DNA of 64,000 nt from Siphonodentalium dalli (GCA_032622095.1 CP136066.1:190888816-190952815), one strand, 5' to 3'. Numbered from the stretch's first letter, positions 45,970 through 57,995 are shown. The notes: generated from the letters alone by a model not told the origin. Made by a program: numbers and translations.

Positions 45970-47103
45970 CGCGTTCGGATAAAGCGCTGTTTAAAATATG
46001 CACTTGTTATGGCCCGAGTAATATTTTCAAATCGTTTGGCTTTAAGCCATTCAAACTCAAATCACAGTTGGTCCAGCTCTTGTGAAGTCAAATCAATTAA
46101 TGACTCAAGAAATCCCCGCGAAATCAAGCCACAGTGAAACTAATTACTACTCACACGATTAAGACCAATGAAACTACGGCTGAGCATTAATCATCCTGGA
46201 GTAATTGTGTGATAATTGATCATGATATAATATTGGATTGCAATGATTACGGAAAGGATATCGACCTATTGCTAATTGTGAATTACATTATTTGTATCCA
46301 AATAAGACCCACATTTAGAAGCGGCGAAAATACACGCAGTCTGTGCGTAACCGTCCGCTAAACATATCACATGTTTTGCGACCATTTAACATAACATGAC
46401 ATCAAAATACACAGAACGAGTCGAATGACTCTTTAGTTCCGGTGTTTATCTGAAGTTATTTCACTGCATGGAAATCCACCCCTTCTGTGTTATATTCGTA
46501 CCGCATTGAGCGGAAGTTATTGCCCAATAGAGTTTTGAATTATAATATTGAATTTCGATTGAACCATAGTGAGAAGGGCATTCCAGCTGGAAACGACTCT
46601 GTTGCAGGAGAAGAACATCCCGATGATATACCGGCTTCATATACTCCAAAGTCAGTCATTTTTTCAGCCGTTTCAAATTTTCGCCCGAATTGAGACAAAC
46701 GCTCTTTATTGCTACCATATCAGGAATAGACTACCACGGAACGCTCTTTTCTGTTCCATGTCGCGCAAATGGAAATGAATCGAAACACAAGTATTATTGA
46801 GATATAATCCAAGATATACCACAGGATTTCTCAATACTTGTAGAAAAATCATTTGCTTGATGCAAGACTTTGAATAGTTTTAGTCCATCTTGAATTTAAA
46901 TTGCCTTTGTTCTAGCTTAGATTATTTCTTCCAATTGATTCCCAAACATATTTTTTGGAACAATGTGTGGTGTGTTCCGGATAATTTGTTTTATCGACGT
47001 TGATAATCAATGAATCGTGAATGTTCCAGACCAGTTATGTGCAAATATGGATTTGGATAATCCATTAACCAAGTCGGGCACATGTGCTAAATAGCTCATT
47101 TGA
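45970..47103. other. between the Ngaro element and the long-TIR element; nothing supported
   Basis: Probably includes the 5' repeat of the Ngaro element. No gene recognised. A plus-strand frame at 46487-46693 has no splice or domain support. Confidence 0.35.
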
Positions 47104-47378
47104 GCACAGAAATTGGAATCACTGACCTTTATGCAATTTTTTGAGGTTTTTTTGGAGTTATAGGCATTAGGGATCAGAAGAATGGCAGGTAATTTTCAGG
47201 AGATTCCTCCACCACCATTCACTTCGACCCGTGAATTGTAACAACAAAAGCATAAATCTCAGGGTTTTCGGCATATATAGTTAGAAAAAGCATTGATCTA
47301 CAATCTTACCGCGAGCATAGCATCTATTCGTTGATTTATTCCAGGTTTTATCGCACGTTAACAAATTGTTTTCACCTG

Positions 47379-47582
47379 TTAGCTAGGTGGTGCCGCCGAA
47401 GATAGCCGGAACTCCTCGATTCCAATTTCTGTGGTCTTCGGCAAATCGGAAAATCGGGTAGTACGAAAACTGGTATTCGGAGCCGGAACATTGTTATCGG
47501 TCAAAACAATCAGCCCACGACAAAGGTCTATTAAAAGTATCAGGATCTGCCTTCCCAGCTGGTCCACTAAGCGTTGTTTCAT
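47379..47582 (-). other. 67-codon open frame in the left terminal repeat (mirror copy at 51524-51727)
   Basis: ATG-initiated, reading MKQRLVDQLGRQILILLIDL at its start and ending in a Ser/Ala/Pro-rich tail before TAG/TAA and a donor-like CAG|GTGAAAAC. The two copies differ by V to M and I to N replacements, so there is no sign of selection on the protein. May be a decayed exon of the element. Function unknown. Confidence 0.25.
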
Positions 47583-48200
47583 TGTGTAATATGGTCATTT
47601 GAGTGTTAAACAGAATAAAATGTCAAGAAAGGGATTTTGGTGTCATTAGACGCAGAATAACACATCCAAACTATCCAGAAATTCAAGTTGGCGTTCAACA
47701 TAGCCACCGAAACTAATAAATAGCTAGGGCAAATTACTCACAAAGTCAAATTGACCAAACACGAATACAGTCTCGATATGGACATCTGATTGTTAACAAT
47801 ATGATTTGGGTGTGCATGGCTGAGAATGTGTCGACATTTCAAGATGGCTACCAAAATGGTCGTCGAAAATTGTCAAAATTTGAGTGATATCAATATCAGT
47901 ATGATTAAATAATTAGCCAGTACAATTTTCCAACGTATTGATTCCCATTTATCGGGACAACAATTTTTCAAACAAAGCAGTATCTTCGTTAGATTCAAAC
48001 CTGCTAGTCACACACTAAGAGGGCATTTTGCAATTATGGCGAGCGATGAGCTTAATTGTTTTCAAACATGTACGAAAAAAACAGATGTCAATAGCTACGT
48101 GCAGACATGATTATCGATGAACGATTGCCAGTAAACATATGGTCCCGGCGGTTCATTCAGCAAATTGTGTAGCGCAAAAAATGCGTGATATGACGGAAAC

Positions 48201-48285
48201 GGGCCCACTCGCCCCAGGACCAGCTCGCCCCAGTCGACATGGGCCAGCTCGCCCCGAGCCAGCTCGCCCCGGGCCAGCTCGCCCC
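48201..48285. repeat. five tandem copies of a GC-rich 15-mer, GGGCCAGCTCGCCCC type
   Basis: Variants GGGCCCACTCGCCCC, GGACCAGCTCGCCCC, GGGCCAGCTCGCCCC (twice) and GAGCCAGCTCGCCCC follow each other with short spacers. The array begins just inside the left terminal repeat. Confidence 0.9.
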
Positions 48286-48353
48286 AAGGGATAATGTCTT
48301 ATTTAAGTTGTCGTTTTGGGGTCGTTTTGCTTGCTTTCTCTGGCTTACAGTCA

Positions 48354-48420
48354 AGTGATACCCGAGTCAAGTGATACCATACAAAGTGATACCCAAATCG
48401 GTCAACTGATACCCAAGATG
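48354..48420. repeat. four copies of an AGTGATACCC phrase
   Basis: AAGTGATACCCGAGTC, AAGTGATACCATAC, AAGTGATACCCAAATC and AACTGATACCCAAG follow at 14-23 base spacing. Confidence 0.8.
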
Positions 48421-49059
48421 TGTATCATTGAATTTGGAATGTTGAATTAAATATACACACATTCGAGATCATTATTTGTCCGAACGTCATGTCGGAATAT
48501 ACTCCATTCCTCGATCGAAAATGTGCTTGAGTCGAGCCACTGCCGTTGTATATATTCGCAGATACAACGGAACATATTTGTGGTTATGATGTCAGATAAA
48601 TATTGCACTGCTTATATACGGTATGTGGTCGGCATATGAAAGTGATTATCTATCACACTGAAACCATCTCATCCACTGAAGTGTGAGGTGTGATTAGTCG
48701 ATTGGTTACTGTGTAAACAACCTGCTTCTATTGTTTTGATAGGATATGAATGGGGATATAATAACGGCTTCAAAGGGGTTCCCAAACTCCAGAGATAGTG
48801 AGATGAACTCAGAGAATAAGAGAAACTTTAATATCCAGAATGTGAAAACAGTTCATTATTGTTATTTATGAATTCGCCGGTTCGTCGTTCAAACCAACTA
48901 GTGTGATAAACTGCATGGCTATTATCTTTGCTAACAAACGTGCCTAAAGTAATATAAATGTCAAAATTGATGGACATAACTCTGAAATATATCATAATCT
49001 GAACTTAAGAAATTAAAATATATTAACTTATTTACAACTTTAATACAAATGTAATACCC

Positions 49060-49123
49060 GGGCCAGCTCGCCCCTGAAAGGTGGGCCAGCTCGCCCCAAA
49101 AACGGCCTGGGGCGAGCTGGCCC
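49060..49123. repeat. three further copies of the GC-rich 15-mer, the last inverted
   Basis: GGGCCAGCTCGCCCC at 49060-49074 and 49083-49097, and its exact reverse complement GGGGCGAGCTGGCCC at 49109-49123. Together with the array at 48201 these could be the ends of a nested element of about 920 bases. Confidence 0.88.
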
Positions 49124-49411
49124 TTATATGCTATCTGCATTCGTGCACGAAGCATATGTTATTCTGTGTGAACCAGCACATGTTTGTATTACTCTGTATT
49201 ATATTTTTAAGTACTAACAATTTCAGCAACGTTTTAAAGGTGAAAAGTCCACCACGGCTATATCTGAAACGTTTATTTCGTATTTACACTGTGGGGTAAT
49301 TCGATTGTTCGCTGGTGATTTTCAGACAACCACTGTTTAGTTTATGTGTATCCGATGACCCTTTCAATAATAGTTAATCGTCTCAATATGTTCCGAAAAC
49401 ATCAAGGCTAC

Positions 49412-49648
49412 TTAATTTCTCATTCGATTGCTGAAATGATGAAAACGTTGACGGTCCGCTAGCCCATTTAAAACAATAAATGTCTCCAAATAAATGGTAT
49501 TTGGTGTAGTTCCGCAAAGTTCATCTTTTCGAAGTATTTTCCATATGTAGTCAACATTAGTTGTTGTGTTGCATACAGACCGGGCTATAATTTGGACCAG
49601 ATCACGCTTTTCCAGATTTTGATCCACACTGTCATGCCATGTGTGCTC
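49412..49648 (-). CDS. terminal exon of an unrecognised gene inside the long-TIR element
   Basis: Read on the minus strand, a strong acceptor (AGTTATTTCTATTCAG|) is followed by 78 open codons and TAA: EHTWHDSVDQNLEKRDLVQI, IARSVCNTTTNVDYIWKILR, and on to RFHHFSNRMRN. Composition is that of a folded, mostly helical globular protein and is quite unlike the surrounding AT-rich translations. I do not recognise the family. It may be a captured host exon or part of the element's own protein. Upstream exons would lie between 49650 and 50911; I did not find one with confidence. Confidence 0.45.
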   Translation of the reverse strand, partial: EHTWHDSVDQNLEKRDLVQIIARSVCNTTTNVDYIWKILRKDELCGTTPNTIYLETFIVLNGLADRQRFHHFSNRMRN

Positions 49649-49823
49649 CTGAATAGAAATAACTATCTGCTATGCTTTTATTTCTATAGTGCAATGGGCG
49701 GATAAAACAATTTGAATCATGTGCATGCAACAATAAGGTATATCCGCATGCACCATCCGAACTGCAAACTTGAGGAAATACTTTGTAAACATGTTTATAA
49801 ATATCTCCAGTGATGTTACACAA

Positions 49824-50911
49824 TTACCATTCATCTACCAATAACTGAGGGAGTAATCAACGCTGTAGTTTTATGATTGATTGATCGTTGGGTAGGACTT
49901 CCTCCCGATTATGGTGATCATCATAACATAACGGTCATTATTGGATACTCTGTCTTTAGTTATTTGTTGAATATGCCTGGTATAGGCAAATTTCTTCGGC
50001 ACACGTTTTAAGTATCTGGTTCGGTATATATGAGATCAGGACACATGGCCTTATGGGGTTTGATGTTTCATAGCAATGCAGTTACATCGACGATACTGAT
50101 CTCAGATTTGACCATTGCGTCGACTGGTTTTGTTTGGTCTAGTTCGGGCGGTGAGGTGTTATTTTCCGTGAAGGCTGATTGGAATTGGTCCAACAAGCGA
50201 GACCACTGAGTCGCGGCCGTATTGGATTCACCCAGTCCCGTTCCATGGTTTCAGAGATTCATCCAGCGCAGGTTCCGTGGTTTTAGTGATTTTGAATATT
50301 CATGACTTCCATATATGGAAATGCTACTCCCGAACTTTGACCTGTAGCACTAAAACCACATAACCGGGTCTGGTGGATCCAATAGGGCCGTGAGTTAGGC
50401 TGAATAGACACTCTCGTCGGTTTTCTGTGACAAAGACAAAGTTACCCAGGTTCCTGAAATTGTTATAAAGTTACCCAGGTTATAAGTTGCGGTGAGCGGA
50501 GGGGAATATTCGTATGTATAGGCGATTTATATAGATCAATCATCAAATAAGAGTGAATACTCCCTCATTGGGACCATGTGAGTTGTAATTATCATACGTC
50601 GTCAGGAAAGACGGACATAATCCCCGCTCGAATAAACAGTGTTCTCTTGTTGTGAGGGTACACTTGAATGGCCGGGAACACGATAGGTATATAGTCAGAT
50701 CGATTTTATATCCACAGCTACGTTTACAATACACTTATGGGTGAAGTGACGCGTATGATGCAAATAAACCAGCTAGAATTCAAAGTATATAAGCGCACGT
50801 GGTTGTTGTGTGACTTTTGTGTGAATTGTAATGGGAAATATTCGCTCTTATGCGTGATTATATATCAGAATATGTTACCTGGTTTCAGCGTAGCATCATG
50901 CCAGCTGGTAT
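49824..50911. other. interior of the long-TIR element, nothing assigned
   Basis: No frame on either strand has a recognisable domain; short frames at 50543-50734 and elsewhere are probably chance. Confidence 0.3.
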
Positions 50912-52002
50912 GTCATATCACGCATTTTTTGCGCTACACAATTTGCTGACTGAACCACCGGGACCATATGTTTACTGGCAATCGTTCATCGATAATCATG
51001 TCTGCACGTAGCTATTGACATCTGTTTTTTTCGTACATGTTTGAAAACAATTAAGCTCATAGCTCGCCATAATTGCAAAATGCCCTCTTAGTGTGTGACT
51101 AGCAGGTTTGAATCTAACGAAGATACTGCTTTGTTTGAAAAATTGTTGTCCCGATAAATGGGAATCAATACGTTGGAAAATTGTACTGGCTAATTATTTA
51201 ATCATACTGATATTGATATCACTCAAATTTTGACAATTTTCGACGACCATTTTGGTAGCCATCTTGAAATGTCGACACATTCTCAGCCATGCACACCCAA
51301 ATCATATTGTTAACAATCAGATGTCCATATCGAGACTGTATTCGTGTTTGGTCAATATGACTTTGTGAGTAATTTGCCCTAGCTATTTATTAGTTTCGGT
51401 GGCTATGTTGAACGCCAACTTGAATTTCTGGATAGTTTGGATGTGTTATTCTGCGTCTAATGACACCAAAATCCCTTTCTTGACATTTTATTCTGTTTAA
51501 CACTCAAATGACCATATTACACAATGAAACAACGCTTAATGGACCAGCTGGGAAGGCAGAACCTGATACTTTTAATAGACCTTTGTCGTGGGCTGATTGT
51601 TTTGACCGATAACAATGTTCCGGCTCCGAATACCAGTTTTCGTACTACCCGATTTTCCGATTTGCCGAAGACCACAGAAATTGGAATCGAGGAGTTCCGG
51701 CTATCTTCGGCGGCACCACCTAGCTAACAGGTGAAAACAATTTGTTAACGTGCGATAAAACCTGGAATAAATCAACGAATAGATGCTATGCTCGCGGTAA
51801 GATTGTAGATCAATGCTTTTTCTAACTATATATGCCGAAAACCCTGAGATTTATGCTTTTGTTGTTACAATTCACGGGTCGAAGTGAATGGTGGTGGAGG
51901 AATCTCCTGAAAATTACCTGCCATTCTTCTGATCCCTAATGCCTATAACTCCAAAAAAACCTCAAAAAATTGCATAAAGGTCAGTGATTCCAATTTCTGT
52001 GC

Positions 52003-55000
52003 ATTTGAGCTCACGTAGCTAAATTTTTAATGGGATTTATGTCTGTCGCTTCAGTTCAACGCTTAACTCGAGTATCGACATGCGCTTTTAATTATACTGG
52101 ATCAACATAACATTGAGCTTCACAAAAATACCTTCCGCTCATTTACTCACAACAGTCTTGATATGTTTTAAAGGCACGTGCGGCCTAAAACAGAAAAACA
52201 TTAAAACGCATACAGTTTCGTTCATATATACCATGACCATCGCGTAAACAGCATGTTATCATAAAGATTTACTATATTTTACCTAAGCAAGAGCCTGCTT
52301 GTGTTACAGAAGATAGCACAATTCTACTGGCTAATCACACACAAATGGCATAAACGCTCTTTATTCGTTCCATATCAGGAATTCACCAACAAATTACGCT
52401 CTTTATCTTTACCATCATAATATAAACAAACACCAGAAAAGTAACTTTTTTTATGCTTTTGTTTACATAACAATGGTCAAATATATGACAATAACATACT
52501 GTGTATGCGATATTTCTTATTTGTATACGGACAAAGTCTGTCTACATTTTGTTCTTTCTGTTTGTGGCGGTTTTTGACGGGTGGAAATATTTTCACAGGA
52601 TACCCACCACCTAGGCCAACCGTACCTTTAACTGACATTTACTTAAGGATTTACCAATATGTTTTCATTAAAATTCGGAAGAGAAAATAGTGTTTAGTAG
52701 ACCTTTCCTTCCGTAAATCTTGCCGTGTCAACTCCGCTACGCCATTTTAAAATAAAACAAACATTTTGATTGGCTCCTTAAAACTGGCTCTCGCTATGTG
52801 TTTATAAGTAGGATTTCAATTGAAATTAACCAGTTGGAACGTATGGAAAGTCACGTGCTTAACCATATCGACAAAATAGAAAGCGATGCGTAAAATTATA
52901 CAGTAGAATACGAATGTATTGACCACTCGTGCTTCCGTATTTCTTACTCCGAATGGGAGTCCAGTCACTTTGGGGAAAATATTTCTCGTCGTAAATGGAT
53001 GCCAGCAGTTTATGCAATCGGATGTGTCGTTAACCTTCATAACTACGATCCAGGTAAATTCACACACAGAAGCGGCAATTTTATGTACACAATTCGTACG
53101 TTCGATAAAAAGTTTAATCAATCTCATAAAAGTGTTAATAAAATCGCCTTTGTTTACACCGGGGTTGTTTTAATTAGTTGTACCGAAGGTGTTTCTGTGA
53201 AGCTTCACGTGCGGTCTAAGTAATGATTTTTAATGGTAAAAAACAGTACACTGTACTGTTTTTTAAATTAACGTTTCCAGGTAGTCACTGATGCAAGTTA
53301 TTATTTGACTGTCACATGTGCGATATAATTGAGTTTACCAACTTGAAATTATGATTAGTTGTGAGTTTGCTTGTCATGACAGATCGATGATTATATTCGA
53401 TTCGATTCATGAATATTAATGTGTATTCGATTCAAATGCAAACGAAATATTCGCAGGATCCTAAACAAAACATATTAAAACACTTGTCGTTCTGTGCAAT
53501 TAACTTGAGCCATAACTGATACATCTCTAATTTCTCAGAATGGTACATAGGAGTTTTTGAAATAATGGAATATTGTGGGTGAAGTTATGGCCATCTTCGT
53601 GTGATGCGAAAACATGGTAAATTTATCTACTTCAATTTGATATGGAATGAATTGAGTGAATTAATGAATATCAGTAATAAAACATTTTCTCACCAACTTA
53701 CCAGATTTTCAGGTAACTGCAAAAATCTCAAAGTATGATTCCATTCAGAGGAATGATAAGCTGCCAAACCAATTTGTTATGCTATATATTTCACTTATGA
53801 TTTGCTGAGTGTTTTTTGTGTATATTTTGGACGAATGTGCAAAAATAAGAATACAATATTAGCCCGATTCAAGCTAATAATGTCCAACATATTCGCGGTC
53901 TATTATATTTTCAAGCATATGAAACTAAAGGCAATTTCATTAAATTCTTGGAAGTGTCAATTTTGAGTGCGTTCGTCATTAAAATATAACCACATGTGCA
54001 TCAAATCATGAAGCAAATGGAGTTGGTATCAGGGATATATCATTAAACAGTTAGACATTTATATGTCCCCAGTCCATTGGTATGCTCCACACCATAGTAT
54101 ATTACCGATGTTACTATTGTCGCACCACAATCAACTTTCCAAAAGTGCGATTAAATGCTACTTTTCCATGGTAATCCGATAACACACAACTTGAGCTGTT
54201 CTTTTCCGGTAAATTGGTACACTTCAAATCAGTATGAGTACAAATAAAAACTTAGTATTTTGGACATTCAGTACAATCTCTACAAAGTAAACATTAAAGG
54301 AAACATAATTTAAATGAAACAGCATTTCTCAGAACGAAATCATTCTTTGAAGAGCAGTTGAAGCCCTGTGGTAACTGACCAGAATATACAGTTCAGAAAG
54401 CGTGTGGTATAAGGAAAATACTCAACACAGTGTGGATGTTTTTGGAGAGTTATTCACGGTGGCCCACTCAACACCGAAAGCTTGAGTGGAGAGGATTAGC
54501 AAGGCGCTAATTGTGTTATCAGCAATGTGATGGCAGTTTCTACACACCTCGCTACATACCACCACGAATCAACCGGATACACGGTGGATTGCCTGCACCC
54601 AACGCGAAACTCTTTATCTGCGAATAGCTTTGCATTTTCCACAATTGTCTTTTTGGTCTGTTTTTATAAAACTTTTTGAAAGAAAAAAAAAACATATTAA
54701 TGTATAATAATATATTTATATATCAAGAGCACGCCATCGGGGCATAGGTATAATAAGCCCTTTCTGGATTAGAGTGGGGCAAGGTTTAATTCATTTGTTT
54801 AAAACCTTTGACTTAAGACGAAATAATAAAAAAAATAAAACACAATAACTTAAAGTGTGGTATTTATGACTGAAAATCCGAGAAAAAAATTAACTAGAGG
54901 TGTGACTGCCCCAATGTGACTAAGGATACACCCCGTCTTTTTAAAATACTAAGATGTTTCACATGTCAGTAAACATTTAGTTAAAATAATAAAATAACAG

Positions 55001-56583
55001 TTCCCATTGCAGGTGCACAAACCTAACCGTAATCTTAAACCTATTGACCGAAAAAAATGTAGGAATAAAATTTACGAGATGCCACGAGAAGTTCACAACG
55101 TCGGCAACAATTCGTTTGAAGTTTGGAACGATGGTTTTATGATTTCCAACTTGTGTACTGTTGCAGTGTATACCATTATGTAGCCCAAGAAGGTCAAATA
55201 CATGTATAACAATTTGGAATAGCCATTAGTTAATCTAAATTATTATTATGATTCCTGTGACCCAAACTAGCCAAATTGCACATAACCTGTGTTGTACAAC
55301 TTATGCACACAAGCCATACATTTGCCGGGAACGTTCTCGGTTCCGAAGGGGTTTCATTCCCGGTTCCTGTTTTTTTAATTCCCGGGCATATATTAAACCC
55401 TTATATGAGCAAGAGATGAGACATTCAGTTGGCGATCAGCTGATTTGTTTTCGTCAAAATACTCGCCTAGGACAGCAATAATTGTAAATCGAAATTCCAA
55501 AACTGCATATAATAAAAAGGAAACCTGACTGAACACATTTTATTAAGCCGCTCGTGGAAAATTGGTATTTGCTTGTACTCGCTCAAGATAATTCTTGTTT
55601 TCAGTCAAAAGCCATATAGTTATCCCCTTGTATCATCGTTGATTATTTGACCTGCTAATCGATATATATTCGTCACTCGGAACAATTTAAAAGTAAAATG
55701 TGAGACTTGCGATGCGAAACTGACGTAGGAAAACAGTTTTCAACGACGAATACCGTTTATATCAGGAAAATGAAGACATTGATAACATTTCATAACATTA
55801 TCCGAAAATGTACTGCATGTACCTTTATTACTCTCGTCATCATTTTGAATACAAAAGCTAAGGGCCTTTCCATGGAGATGTATATCGCTAGAAAAGTGGA
55901 CGTTTTTATAGTCAAAATCTAAATAGCATTGCTCGGGCGACTATTGAACGATTACAGCATTTTTACTGGGTTTTTTAGCAACAAAATGATCGGCGAACAT
56001 GTCCCAGTTGAAGCTAGATGTAAAAATTAACATAATATGTTATTAAATGGAACTTATATCTGTTTTTATAAGTTTTTCTGCTTGTAAATTTGAAAATTGC
56101 TCGGTCGGCAATCGGAAAAAAACTCACAACGGAATCGGACTTTGCTCGGACAGAATGAGAAATCGAGGAGCATATCATCCACAGTGATAGTGAGTATAAT
56201 TACTCAAAATTCTGTAAATAAGTTTCTGGCAATAATTTCACCCGTGCAAAGACTTTGGGATGCTTTGTCACATTTCTGGAACACAGTGGATGTAGTTTGG
56301 CTCCCTTTGTCACATGTCAAGACAACGTCTCCGCTGAATTTTACCTTGTAGAACTATGTTTCTTCTCTCTCAGCTACACCCCCGTGTACGTGATATCGCC
56401 AAACCCGAGGGTATCGACAAACCCGAAAACATGGGAAAGTCATTTTCACGTTTATGATATGGCGATATGTTTGTTTCTCACCATAAAACAGACAACGAAC
56501 AGCGTATACATGTCATGTCCACATGAAGCAGGAGTATTTATCCAACTGCTGTCAATCAGTTTTACCAGATCAAACCATTTAAT
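52003..56583. other. 4.6 kb without a supported gene
   Basis: Contains a short perfect palindrome at about 53238-53264 (AAAAAACAGTAC / GTACTGTTTTTT) and several unsupported short frames, including overlapping ones on both strands at 52816-53173. A possible minus-strand exon near 56475-56545 (between CAGCAG and GTGAGA) could follow the signal-peptide exon at 56844, but I cannot confirm it. Confidence 0.3.
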
Positions 56584-56909
56584 CACACCCACCCCATGTG
56601 CATGCGTAGACGATTTATGATCTATATTGTTTGCATGTACCACGATTATATATGTATGTACATATTGTGTACTAATATTTAGACTGTCATAATGAACACG
56701 TCCGGCGCGATTGGAGAATAAACGCTGAGTCTGATTTTGTTTATACATGGTGGTGTAGCTTGGTAAGCTGACTACATAGACACAATAAAGAGGTGACAGG
56801 CCCATTGACACCCAGATGAGAAGGCACACAAGTCTGCCACACATTACATTGTGATCATATGTGTACGGATGTTTAGGGTTAAAATATAATTGTTACAATA
56901 TTATCTGAT
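56584..56909 (-). repeat. inverted duplication arm A (326 bp), mirror of 57670-57995
   Basis: The two arms have exactly equal length and look nearly identical by eye. Each contains a full copy of the signal-peptide exon. They point away from each other around a 760-base centre that holds the last exon of another gene copy. Confidence 0.88.
56656..56844 (-). CDS. signal-peptide first exon, copy A, unrecognised secreted family
   Basis: ATG at 56844 starts MCGRLVCLLIWVSMGLSPLY then CVYVVSLPSYTTMYKQNQTQ. A hydrophobic core after an Arg and an end at a small-residue region fits a secretory signal. A donor-like AT|GTATAAAC in the codon after TTM is shared by all three copies and may be the true exon end; otherwise the frame continues to about 56452. 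Downstream exons in this orientation are not identified. The lower bound given is approximate. Confidence 0.5.
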
Positions 56910-57056
56910 TAATGGTTTGATTGCAAATTTAATGGTTTGATTGCAAATTTGTTCAATAGTGTTTTTGCTTTTGCTCACTCAAATTTTCGAGAACATCCAC
57001 CCACTAGTATAGTTCCTGGACGTCCACGCTGCCAAAACAAAAATGCCAGCATATAG

Positions 57057-57209
57057 TTGAATCTGTCAATGAAGCATAGGATTGAACACAATTTAAAAAA
57101 TCGACATCGTTCTCAATATCCGCGCGATATGGAGGGACCATTGTCGGCCCAGATAGATGTCAACGTCGCAGACGAAGATGTCACCAAATGTAGATCTTCT
57201 GTGCAGTAA
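57057..57209 (+). CDS. terminal coding exon, copy B, unrecognised family
   Basis: Open from the AG at 57055-57056 to TAA at 57207-57209: LNLSMKHRIEHNLKNRHRSQ then YPRDMEGPLSAQIDVNVADE and DVTKCRSSVQ. Copy C (60584-60736, minus) has the same length. Over the last 26 codons, from EGPLSAQ to the stop, every nucleotide difference I see (CTG/TTG, GTT/GTC, TGC/TGT, TCA/TCT) is a synonymous third- or first-position change, the mark of purifying selection on a protein. The sequence upstream of the AG is not a good polypyrimidine tract, so the 5' boundary is uncertain. Its gene body is missing upstream, where the inverted arm A lies, so this copy is probably a broken gene end. Confidence 0.6.
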   Translation: MNLSMKHRIEHNLKNRHRSQYPRDMEGPLSAQIDVNVADEDVTKCRSSVQ

Positions 57210-57669
57210 ATGTGCATAGTACTTAAGGAGTTCTGATGAGTTTTCGACTGTTTTATGTGTATCTGAGACTGATCAATGGACTGAAATATGAATCCATAAC
57301 ATATTCGAAATATTGTATACATATCTATTATGAATATATTTCAATTGAAATTAATTGAACATCCATCTCAGCATTCATATTTGCGATTTCAAAAAGGTGA
57401 ACGAATGATAAAGCGATGCCTTGTCACTCGCACGTGAATGCCGTTGTATGCATGCAACTAACCGAATATTCGTTTAGTATTATAATGCTTGGAGTTTGTA
57501 TATAGACCACACATGCATGATGAAATGCTATGATGTATCGTCGATTTGGTATAATCATGTTTATTTTAAAGATATTATGCGATAATGAAACCGAATCATT
57601 TTATCGAATATACGATTATACGTATATAGTATAGCTACACATTATACAATTCTGGCTTTTTAAAGAGTC

Positions 57670-57995
57670 ATCAGATAATATTGTAACAATTATATTTTAA
57701 CCCTATACATCCGTACACATATGATCACAATGTAATGTGTGGCAGACTTGTGTGCCTTCTCATCTGGGTGTCAATGGGCCTGTCACATCTTTATTGTGTC
57801 TATGTAGTCAGCTTACCAAGCTACACCACCATGTATAAACAAAATCAGACTCAGCGTTTATTCTCCAATCGCGCCGGACGTGTTCATTATGACAGTCTAA
57901 ATATTAGTACACAATATGTACATACATATATAATCGTGGTACATGCAAACAATATAGATCATAAATCGTCTACGCATGCACATGGGGTGGGTGTG
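57670..57995 (+). repeat. inverted duplication arm B (326 bp), mirror of 56584-56909
   Basis: See arm A. Position sums are constant (114579) at both ends, so there is no net indel between the arms. Confidence 0.88.
57735..57923 (+). CDS. signal-peptide first exon, copy B
   Basis: ATG at 57735; the protein is almost identical to copy A (MCGRLVCLLIWVSMGLSHLY, one P to H change). It begins 525 bases after the stop of the terminal exon at 57057-57209 on the same strand, so it looks like the start of the next gene in a tandem array. The frame runs on to 58115, but the biological exon probably ends at or before 57923. No second exon is confirmed. Position of the end is approximate. Confidence 0.5.

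Larger units (their letters stand above)
47104..52002. mobile_element. 4,899-bp element with 1,091-bp terminal inverted repeats and 6-bp target-site duplication
   Basis: Bases 47104-48194 recur as the reverse complement at 50912-52002. Both arms are exactly 1,091 bases, and in the stretches compared by eye they differ only by occasional substitutions (about 99 percent identity). The terminal bases are GCACAG...CTGTGC, and the flanks on both sides are ATTTGA, a perfect 6-bp duplication that ends exactly where the arm match ends. This is strong evidence for transposition. The interior (48195-50911) has a GC-rich repeat unit and one exon-like frame, but no transposase or polymerase that I recognise. 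Long TIRs with 6-bp duplications occur in Polintons, but the termini, size and contents do not fit. Superfamily unassigned. Confidence 0.9.

Noticed and set aside
48157-48354. Minus-strand frame reading repeated G-A-S-W-P units
   Set aside because: It is the translation of the GC-rich 15-mer array at 48201-48285, not a protein.
51524-51727. 67-codon frame in each terminal repeat of the 4.9-kb element as a conserved gene
   Set aside because: The few differences between the copies include two replacements and no evident synonymous bias; recent duplication alone explains the open frames.
57113-57322. Minus-strand frame opposite terminal exon B
   Set aside because: It is antisense to the exon whose plus-strand reading shows synonymous-only divergence from copy C.
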